A stretch of DNA of 64,000 nt from NCBI GenBank assembly GCA_023666125.1, contig JAMPCN010000001.1, positions 70,753 to 134,752 on the forward strand, given 5' to 3'. The translations under genes were made by a program, and so were the position numbers. Source of the DNA: Bacillus sp. (in: firmicutes) (GTDB lineage: Bacteria > Bacillota > Clostridia > Lachnospirales > Lachnospiraceae). This document shows, one piece after another, positions 1-6,740 of this stretch. Below the pieces are notes generated by a model. The model was not told where the DNA came from. It made no database searches and saw only the letters and a program-made list of their open reading frames with translations. How positions within the stretch are numbered: the stretch's first letter is position 1; each line of letters begins with the position of its first letter.

Positions 1-1004
1 CAGAAGAGCAGCTTAATACAATCAAGAAACGCTTGCCGAAATGGACTGAAAAAATCGCACTGGAAATTGGTGCGCCAATGAGTGATGTGGAAAAAATTCT
101 GATAAAAAAATGGCTGGAACCGAAAAAGCTGGAAGTTGATGTTGACGGAATACAATATCGAATTGATGAGTATTATGCATTAACCGGAGAAATTTCTTCT
201 TTATCCAGAAAAGCTCTAGGGGATTTTTCACGGGAAGAAATGGATATTAAAGAATATAAAATACCGCATATAAAATCTATTTCACTGATTGATAAAGTAC
301 GTGTGGTAAATGCCTTGATTGGCTTTTCGAGAATTAATCCTGCAATGAACAGAAATAACAAAGGGTTTGTGGATGTTAAAGAATCGGATACACGGTGGTA
401 TCCGGCATATGAAGTTCGGGGAGAGGGCATATTTATTGAATTTGAGCAGTCGGATATTGATAAATGGATAGCAGATAATCCAGCAGTAGTTGAGAGAGCA
501 AAGAGGATAGATGAAAATTATGCGACTTCATTTGTCGGACAGAACTATCCAAGAACGATTACGCCTAAATTTATTATGTTGCATACGCTTTCGCATCTTT
601 TAATTTCACAGTTAAGTTTTGAATGCGGTTATAGTATTGCTTCATTAAGCGAACGTTTATACTGTTCAGAGGAATTTGATGGTAAAGCCATGGCGGGAAT
701 TTTTATTTATACAGCCAGCGGAGATTCGGAAGGAACACTAGGCGGTTTGGTTAGGCAGGGCAGACCAGATACTTTTCCGAAGATATTGAAAAAAGCTATA
801 GAACATGCACAAACGTGTTCTAATGACCCTGTGTGTATTATGAGCAAAGGTCAGGGGCGAGATTCCTTAAATCTTGCGGCTTGTCATGCTTGTGGATTGC
901 TGCCTGAAACTTGTTGCGAAGAACGTAATGCATTTTTAGACAGAGGATTGGTTATCGGAACATATGATAATAAGGAAATCGGTTTTTGGAGGGATATGCT
1001 TTGA
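1..1004 (+). CDS. drmB: DrmB-like DUF1998 protein of a DISARM system, 5' end outside window
   Basis: This is the C-terminal part of a DUF1998-domain protein like DrmB, the helicase-associated protein of the DISARM anti-phage system. The frame is open to the first base of the window, so the gene starts upstream and the TTG at 33 is not a true start. The visible end carries the DUF1998 hallmarks: HTLSHLL, a MAGIFIYTASGDSEGTLGG stretch, CSNDPVC, GRDSLNLAACHACGLLPETCCEERN and FLDR, including a set of cysteines likely to bind zinc. It ends cleanly with TGA at 1002-1004. No other DISARM gene (methylase, drmA, drmC) follows; the next 700 bases are non-coding, so the rest of the system, if present, lies upstream. 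The family call is firm; membership of a working DISARM locus is inferred. Confidence 0.85.
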   Translation, partial: EEQLNTIKKRLPKWTEKIALEIGAPMSDVEKILIKKWLEPKKLEVDVDGIQYRIDEYYALTGEISSLSRKALGDFSREEMDIKEYKIPHIKSISLIDKVRVVNALIGFSRINPAMNRNNKGFVDVKESDTRWYPAYEVRGEGIFIEFEQSDIDKWIADNPAVVERAKRIDENYATSFVGQNYPRTITPKFIMLHTLSHLLISQLSFECGYSIASLSERLYCSEEFDGKAMAGIFIYTASGDSEGTLGGLVRQGRPDTFPKILKKAIEHAQTCSNDPVCIMSKGQGRDSLNLAACHACGLLPETCCEERNAFLDRGLVIGTYDNKEIGFWRDML

Positions 1005-1639
1005 TATAATTTAGATACGACATGAGTATGTATTGGAAAAGAGTTTGATAGATAGAAGTCATGCATGAAGCGAGTTTTAATATGGAGTCAGTGAAAGATA
1101 AAGAAATTCCAAAATGGTGATATACGAAATCAGGTGAAACGATTAGTGATGAGGGAATATTTCCACATAAGAGATGTATAAAAGAAAATGAAGATAGTGA
1201 ATATCAATTTATACTTTGCAAAAAACAGTGATTTTACAGTGGAATTTAAAGTCACTGTTTGATGTTATCATTTCTGGTGACTACCGTGTTAAGTCAAACT
1301 GAGGTACACAGTTTAGAATTTGGGCAACAGAGGTTATTTATACGAGGGCGGCTTGTATATGAAGGTTCAAGCAGGAAAGGGTATTGGATTATTAAGTGAA
1401 CTTTTTGTTTTTGTGTAATCATGCAAGATAAATGAAATTCTTATTTTGGGCGAGATAATGTCTGACAAGTATGATTCAGAATAAGGGCATTATGAATTTC
1501 GATAAGGGTATTTTATGATAAAAAATGTATAGAAATAGACAATTAAGAAAGAGAATAGTAATTTGAGAGAGGAATTTCAACTTACTGTTTTTTATTATGA
1601 CATAAAGATTTGGAAATAAAGAAAAAGTGAAAATTTTTA
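1005..1639. other. Gene-free stretch with decayed sequence
   Basis: I see no open gene here in either strand. Short in-frame pieces around 1107-1230 read like coding remnants but are broken by stops. One clear inverted repeat is present (AAACAGTGA at 1223-1231 and TCACTGTTT at 1252-1260, 20-base loop) with no T-run after it, so it is not a convincing terminator. The AT-rich composition and the broken genes downstream suggest the worn edge of a defence island. Confidence 0.5.
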
Positions 1640-1668
1640 TTGAGTATGATGTTATTTTGTGATATAGT
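1640..1668 (+). promoter_or_regulatory. Sigma-A type promoter of the KilA-N gene
   Basis: TTGAGT at 1640-1645 and TATAGT at 1663-1668 are separated by 17 bases, close to the vegetative consensus, and lie 56 bases before the KilA-N start codon at 1724. Confidence 0.5.
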
Positions 1669-1723
1669 AAACGAAATTAAGCCATTCGAGTTCTGCTTGA
1701 AGAAAATAAAAAAGGAGATACAT

Positions 1724-2591
1724 ATGGGAAAGAAACTTATAAAAGAAACAATTCATGCAAAGGGAGTTACGATTGGCATATATACAACAGATTTTCAGAA
1801 TGAATTTATATCTTTGACGGATATTGCAAAGTATAAAAGTGATGATCCGACATCGGTAATTCAAAATTGGATGCGAAATAGAGATATTATTGAATTTTTG
1901 GGGTTATGGGAAAGCCTTCATAATCCTGATTTTAAACCCCTCGAATTCGAGGGGTTTAAAAATCAAGCTGGAGCAAATGCATTTACAATGTCCCCAAAGA
2001 AATGGGTTGATGCTACACAGGCAATAGGGATTATTTCAAAATCCGGTCGTTATGGAGGAACATTCGCTCATTCAGACATTGCTTTTGAATTTGTATCATG
2101 GATTTCTCCAGAGTTTAAGCTGTATATTATTAAAGATTATAAACGGTAAAATATGAAGAAAATAGCAGATTGTCTTTGAATTGGAATTTAAACAGAGAGA
2201 TTTCTAAATTGAATTATCGTATTCATACTGATGCAATTAAAATCAACCTTATACCGCCTGAATTAACATCGGAGCAGATTAGTTTTACCTATGCCAGTGA
2301 AGCAGATTTATTGAATGTGGCACTATTTGGTAAAACTGCTAGGCAGTGGCGTGAAGAAAATGCGGATAAACAAGGAAATATAAGAGATTACGCAACACTC
2401 AATCAGTTATTGGTTCTTGCAAATATGGAAAGCTATAATGCAATATTAATTAATCAAGGGGAAAGTCAGCCGGAAAGATTGGTTGCATTACATGATTTGG
2501 CTGTAAGACAGATGCAGACAATGGATTCCCTAAATACATCCGGATTGCCACAATGTAAAAATTGCTTGACATAGGATTTGCGCTCAAATAA
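1724..2591 (+). pseudogene. KilA-N domain protein broken by two single-base losses
   Basis: The ATG at 1724 follows AAGGAG at 1712-1717. The first part (to the stop at 2147-2149) is a KilA-N DNA-binding domain (FISLTDIAKYKSDDPTSVIQNWMRNRDIIEFLGLWE split by normal family spacing, and the conserved GRYGGTFAHSDIAFEFVSWISPEFKLYI). The reading then shifts: after KDYKR the frame that continues the family (EENSRLSLNWNLNREI...) starts near 2152, which one missing base near 2147 explains. A second loss in the A-run near 2556 moves the last residues (LLDIGFALK) to another frame, ending at TAA 2589-2591. KilA-N proteins are common in phages and defence islands. The two fragments might still be translated, but the full protein is not made. 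Confidence 0.85.
1930..1961. repeat. 32-bp perfect palindrome inside the KilA-N gene
   Basis: Bases 1930-1961 read the same on both strands, centred on GAATTC at 1943-1948, with arms containing TTTTAAACCCCTCGAA. It lies in frame in the KilA-N gene and encodes a variable loop (FKPLEFEGFK). It could extrude a hairpin in mRNA or DNA; no T-run follows. Confidence 0.8.
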
Positions 2592-2640
2592 GATGGTTAC
2601 AGTGATCGCGTTGCAGAAACCTGTGAGGCCTGTGACTGGA

Positions 2641-2668
2641 GGAGAACCTGCGGGGTCTCCTTTTTTAT
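2641..2668 (+). terminator. Intrinsic terminator after the KilA-N gene
   Basis: GGAGA at 2641-2645 pairs with TCTCC at 2656-2660, with a further CC/GG pair across one mismatch, followed directly by TTTTTTAT. Confidence 0.75.
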
Positions 2669-2689
2669 ACTTTAAGGAGATGTTTTATA

Positions 2690-2914
2690 TGCCAAAGATT
2701 TTTTGAATTACGATCAACAGATTATTCTTTAAGAATCAGAAAAAGTATTATGCGATGAGGTTGATGCCCTATTGCAATCAGATTATAATAATTCCCGATT
2801 AGATGATATAAAAAAGAATTTTTCAATCTTCTATATGTGTAGCCAAATTGACAGCAAATGCTATAGCAAAGCGCAGATTACAAATGAAATCGAAGTCTGT
2901 CAAAGGCTAGTCTA
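2690..2914 (+). pseudogene. Decayed unidentified gene
   Basis: A good ribosome site (AAGGAG at 2674-2679) leads to an ATG at 2690, but the frame meets a stop after five codons. The next frame then reads on as FLNYDQQIIL, a stop, and ESEKVLCDEVDALLQSDYNN up to about 2913. The opening resembles the start of Abi-type (AbiD/AbiF) proteins, but this is too short to prove. It is not expressed as an intact protein. Confidence 0.35.
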
Positions 2915-3169
2915 AAGACGCAATGCTTATCTTTTCTGTGGCAGATGCATCAAAGTGCAAGATACCATATACAAGTTCCAAGTGGAACAGGCGCATTCTT
3001 ATTGCACACTTGTGATATTGTGCGTGTTTGCTGGTGAAGAGAAAGCTTGTAGTTGATGAGCCGAAATGTACGGATTGCAGATGATATGATTTTACGATAT
3101 AATAAGCACGATAAAAGAGTTCAAACCATAACAGGGTTGGGAAGAAGGAGTGCATATGGATAATAGGAA

Positions 3170-3579
3170 GCATATGGGAAAAGATAAAGAGGGAGTGATT
3201 TTCCGGAAATGTCTGGTTTTTCTCCAAGAAATATTAAGTATATGCGTAAATTTGCTTAGTGCTGGCAGGATTATGAAATTGTGCAACGGGTCGTTGCACA
3301 AATACCGTGGCGAACCAATATCACGTTGATGGACAGGACTTCTATATTGACTTTCTGTTTTATCACTTAAAATTAAGGTGTTATGTTGTGATAGAACTAA
3401 AAGCCTGCGATTTTGAACCAGGATTTATCAATCAACTAAATATGTATCAGAATGTTGTGAATGACGTTTTACGCCATCCGGATGATAGACCGACAATAGG
3501 GCTTCTGCTTGTTAAGGGTAAGAATAAAACGGTAGTGGAATATTCTTTGCCCAACAGCTTACCGATTAAAGAAAGATGA
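3170..3579 (+). pseudogene. DUF1016 (YhcG-type) PD-(D/E)XK nuclease, internally deleted
   Basis: Two pieces of one DUF1016 nuclease are joined here. At 3210-3320 one frame reads FSPRNIKYMRKFA, a TAG stop, then CWQDYEIVQRVVAQIPWRTNI, the N-terminal DUF1016_N signature. From about 3310 another frame reads NQYHVDGQDFYIDFLFYHLK then CYVVIELKA, the C-terminal nuclease core with catalytic D and ExK, ending at 3579. About 190 residues that normally lie between are gone. The junction sits on AACCAATATCAC, which can encode both the TNI and the NQYH ends, so a deletion between short repeats is a likely cause. The 90-residue C-terminal piece is open (GTG at 3307) but lacks a credible ribosome site. Confidence 0.8.
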
Positions 3580-3656
3580 ACCCCAAAATGAACCCCAAAA
3601 TAAAATGAATGAAAAGATTATCGCACTGGCAAAAGAGAATACGAAAGGAACCCAAA

Positions 3657-5246
3657 ATGAACCATAAAGTTTGCATAAAAACCGGAATCGCCCTTTCTCT
3701 TTTTTTATATTTAGAGACAAGTTTCTATGCGGAAGCGAAAGAAGAGGCGGTCTTTGAGAAAGAAGGACAGGTATATTTGATTCAGTCGGCAAAAGATATG
3801 CGGACGCTGGCGCAGTTGGTGAATAGAAATGAAGAGGTGGAGCCGGGCATTAAAGCGAATACGGCTTCTTACCGGCTGACTAAGGATATTGATATCTCGG
3901 CATACTGCACGGGGGAAGAGGGCTGGGAGCCTATCGGCTATAGGGATTATCGTGATGACAGTTTGGAGGATGTTTTTTGGGATAAAGTAGAAGAAACGGA
4001 ACACGGGGCAACCTATAAGGCTACGGATGCGGGATATTTTAACGGTGTTTTCGACGGAGATGGGCATATCGTGACAGGGCTTTATATTAACCGCCCGGAA
4101 GAGCAGGCGCAAGGTCTGTTCGGACAGAGAACGGATTTGCGCGGGGAAGATTCGGACAGCGAGGAATATAAGAGCAGAGCGACGACAGAGATTAGGAACC
4201 TTTATGTGAAAGACTGTGATGTTACAGGCAGCGGGAATACAGGCGGCATCATGGGCGGTATGTGGAATTTTATTCAGTATGAGGGCGGCGATATTCTCAT
4301 AGAAAACTGCCATGTGACAGGAAAGATTACGGGCGGTTATGCTGTCGGCGGCGTTGCAGGAAGCGCCTCTATCGTGAGAAATTGCAGCTTTACAGGAACG
4401 GTGGAGGGTTCCGGAGCAGGCGGCATAGCGGGAGAGGCTTATTATATTTATGGGTGCGCCGCACATGCTGATGTGAACGGATTCAGTGCAGGCGGCATCG
4501 GAGGGGAAGCTTGTTGCGTTCGCAACAGCTATATGGTCGGTTCGGTAGCCGGGTATGATTCAGTGGGCGGTATTACCGGTAATGGCTGCTGCCTGACCGG
4601 GTGTTATACCAGAGCTGATGTGACGGGATATAGCCGTACGGGCGGATTAATCGGTGATATCCAGAGCTGGAACGCTCCCAGACCGGAGGGTTCTTCCAAT
4701 GCCGCAACCATCCAGAACTGCTTGATGGGAGGCTATCGGATGGAGAGGGAGACGGAAAGGAATACGGATGTTTATTATCCTACCGGCGACCATTATAACG
4801 GGTACATATACGGTTTTCCCGGCGTCGGAATAGACGACCGTGCAACTTCCGCCTTTTATTATAGGGAAGGACTTGTGACGGAGGGTTTTGACAGGGGGAT
4901 GTATGAGTTTTCGGAATGGAATTGCAAGCCCTATGATTGTGAGCATTTAGAGGAAACGGATTTTAAGGATTTGTTGGGCAGGCCGGAGGAACAATGGTCG
5001 GATGTCTGGATGTGTGCGGCTGATTATGCGTGGCCTAATCTGGCATGGGAAAAAGACAGCAGGTTTGGATATCAGGTGACCGTTACGGTGCAGGAGGGAG
5101 ACAGTCTTTGGAAAATTGCCGAGAGAATATATGGAGATGGAAATTCATGGGAGCTTCTTTATGAAGAAAATAAGGAGTGTATCGGCGGGGACGCAAACCT
5201 GATTCTTCCGGGGATGGAGTTGGACATGACCGTTTATGGAGAATAA
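3657..5246 (+). CDS. Secreted GLUG-repeat protein with C-terminal LysM domain
   Basis: A 529-residue protein with an N-terminal signal peptide (basic MNHK then a hydrophobic run to about residue 24, cleavage near YAEA). The middle holds GLUG-type repeats: glycine-rich units such as GGIMGG, VGGVAGSA, AGGIAGEA, AGGIGGEA, VGGITGN and TGGLIGD, spaced about 20-30 residues, which usually build a right-handed beta-helix surface. The C-terminus is a LysM module (QEGDSLWKIAERIYGDGNSW to LILPGMELDMTVY), which binds peptidoglycan. It is therefore probably exported and held on the cell wall. I chose the ATG at 3657 because AAAGGA lies at 3644-3649 and the signal peptide begins there; an in-frame ATG at 3609 is less likely. 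A substrate or partner is not visible. Confidence 0.8.
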   Translation: MNHKVCIKTGIALSLFLYLETSFYAEAKEEAVFEKEGQVYLIQSAKDMRTLAQLVNRNEEVEPGIKANTASYRLTKDIDISAYCTGEEGWEPIGYRDYRDDSLEDVFWDKVEETEHGATYKATDAGYFNGVFDGDGHIVTGLYINRPEEQAQGLFGQRTDLRGEDSDSEEYKSRATTEIRNLYVKDCDVTGSGNTGGIMGGMWNFIQYEGGDILIENCHVTGKITGGYAVGGVAGSASIVRNCSFTGTVEGSGAGGIAGEAYYIYGCAAHADVNGFSAGGIGGEACCVRNSYMVGSVAGYDSVGGITGNGCCLTGCYTRADVTGYSRTGGLIGDIQSWNAPRPEGSSNAATIQNCLMGGYRMERETERNTDVYYPTGDHYNGYIYGFPGVGIDDRATSAFYYREGLVTEGFDRGMYEFSEWNCKPYDCEHLEETDFKDLLGRPEEQWSDVWMCAADYAWPNLAWEKDSRFGYQVTVTVQEGDSLWKIAERIYGDGNSWELLYEENKECIGGDANLILPGMELDMTVYGE

Positions 5247-5252
5247 AAGTGG

Positions 5253-5351
5253 CATAAATGCCAAAAATATTCAACGAAAGACTTGCATGTTATGGTAAAA
5301 GATAATAAAATCATATTGAATAAAAATGACATAAATGCCAAAAATATTCAA
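5253..5351. repeat. 22-bp direct repeat pair before the DUF4143 ATPase
   Basis: The same 22 bases (starting CATAAATGCC, ending ATATTCAA) occur at 5253-5274, just after the LysM gene, and at 5330-5351, just before the ribosome site of the ATPase. The copies are exact and 77 bases apart. They may be a footprint of how the ATPase gene arrived. Confidence 0.8.
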
Positions 5352-5366
5352 TATAGGAGATTGAGA

Positions 5367-6620
5367 ATGGATATTAAAAGAGATAAATACCTGCATGAGT
5401 TGATAAACAGAATGAATAATGGGATGATAAAAGTAGTAACAGGCATTAGAAGAAGTGGAAAATCATATCTAATTTTTAATATTTTTAGAAGCTACTTAAT
5501 GGAACAGGGTATTTCAGAATCGCATATTATTGCAATCGAGTTAGATCAAAGAAAAGACAGGCAATATCGAGATCCGGATATCATATTGGATTATATAGAA
5601 TCATGTATTACAGATAAGGAGAAGTACTATATTTTATTGGATGAAGTACAGATGTTAAATGACTTTGAAGAGGTGTTAAATTCTTTATTGCATATTAGGA
5701 ATGCAGATATTTATGTGACGGGGAGCAATTCTAAGTTCCTGTCCAAAGATGTTATTACTGAATTTCGCGGAAGAGGTGATGAAGTTCATGTTTATCCATT
5801 GACATTTAAAGAATTTATGCAGGTTTATGAAGGAGATATTTACCATGGATGGGCGGAATATATCATTTATGGGGGATTGCCTCTTACAGTAACAATGAAA
5901 ACCGACGAGCAGAAAATTCATTATCTGACAAGATTATTTGACGAAACATATTTAAAGGACATTATTGAGAGGCATCATATAGAGAAAGAACAGGAATTGG
6001 AGGATTTAGTGAATGTATTGGCATCAGCTATTGGTTCCCTTACGAATGTGCCGAAAATTGAGACAACTTTTAAAAGTGTGATACACTCCAATATCAGCGC
6101 CAATACCATTAGACAGTATATAGAGTATTTGGAAGATGCCTTTGTGATAAATAAGGCAAACCGTTATAATGTTAAGGGCAGAAAATATATTGGAACGCCT
6201 GTTAAATATTATTTTGAAGATATAGGGCTTAGAAATGCCAGATTAGGATTCCGGCAAATGGAAGAGACGCATATTATGGAAAATATCATCTATAATGAAT
6301 TGCGCAGCAGAGGCTATTCCGTAGATGTGGGAGTTGTGGAAAAAAGAGGAATAACCAAAGAAAGAAAAACGCAGAGAACACAGCTGGAGATTGATTTTGT
6401 GGCGAATTTGGGCAGTAGAAGATATTATATTCAGTCTGCTTTCAGCATGCCGACAAAAGAAAAACAAAAGCAGGAAAAGGCTTCTCTTATCCATATCAAT
6501 GATTCCTTTAAAAAGATTATTATTGTCAAAGATGTTGTAAATGTTACCAGAGACGAAACCGGTATCACAACAATGAGTGTTTATGATTTTCTTTTACAAG
6601 AAAATAGTTTGGAACTTTGA
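5367..6620 (+). CDS. AAA ATPase with DUF4143 domain
   Basis: A 417-residue ATP-binding protein of the AAA_14/DUF4143 group. The P-loop reads GIRRSGKSYL near residues 27-36, and the Walker B YILLDEVQML follows about 65 residues later, then a TGSNSKFL sensor. The C-terminal half carries the DUF4143 features (GGLP, YLKDII, YFEDIGLRN and an IDFVA segment like a nuclease-fold core). The start at 5367 is chosen because TAGGAGA precedes it; an upstream in-frame ATG at 5283 would lie in the repeat region. The function of this family is not settled; members are scattered in mobile and defence regions. The gene ends on top of a leftover LysM gene end (see 6617-6664). Confidence 0.85.
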   Translation: MDIKRDKYLHELINRMNNGMIKVVTGIRRSGKSYLIFNIFRSYLMEQGISESHIIAIELDQRKDRQYRDPDIILDYIESCITDKEKYYILLDEVQMLNDFEEVLNSLLHIRNADIYVTGSNSKFLSKDVITEFRGRGDEVHVYPLTFKEFMQVYEGDIYHGWAEYIIYGGLPLTVTMKTDEQKIHYLTRLFDETYLKDIIERHHIEKEQELEDLVNVLASAIGSLTNVPKIETTFKSVIHSNISANTIRQYIEYLEDAFVINKANRYNVKGRKYIGTPVKYYFEDIGLRNARLGFRQMEETHIMENIIYNELRSRGYSVDVGVVEKRGITKERKTQRTQLEIDFVANLGSRRYYIQSAFSMPTKEKQKQEKASLIHINDSFKKIIIVKDVVNVTRDETGITTMSVYDFLLQENSLEL

Positions 6621-6664
6621 TTCTGCCGGGGATGGATTTGGAGGTGACAGTAACAAACCAATAA
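6617..6664 (+). pseudogene. Leftover 3' end of a second LysM-protein gene
   Basis: Overlapping the ATPase stop, a frame reads LILPGMDLEVTVTNQ and stops at TAA 6662-6664. This matches the end of the LysM protein at 5200-5246 (LILPGMELDMTVYGE) in protein and in DNA (29 of 36 aligned bases the same). It is only the last 15 codons, so it is a scar, not a gene. Confidence 0.75.
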
Positions 6665-6679
6665 TGGCAAAACGAAAAA

Positions 6680-6693
6680 AGAACGCTTGTTCG
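6680..6693. promoter_or_regulatory. Possible LexA (DinR) SOS box
   Basis: AGAACGCTTGTTCG fits the Gram-positive LexA pattern GAAC-N4-GTTC with a flanking G. It lies 51 bases before the R-M-S gene, with a TATAAT at 6722-6727 between. One such match is expected by chance in a window of this size, so position is the main argument. Confidence 0.4.
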
Positions 6694-6740
6694 CAAGGCG
6701 CGATTGTGATAATATATTATATATAATAACCAAATAGCGA

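Noticed and set aside
1223..1260. Inverted repeat as a terminator for drmB
   Set aside because: It is 220 bases after the stop and has no T-run.
3572..3665. Short frame reading KKDEPQNEPQNKMNEKIIALA
   Set aside because: The repeated NEPQ linker resembles AlbA/RecG-like ATP-binding proteins, but only about 30 codons remain; too short to call.
3711..4466. 251-codon frame on the minus strand
   Set aside because: It mirrors the GLUG gene, has no ribosome site and no family resemblance.
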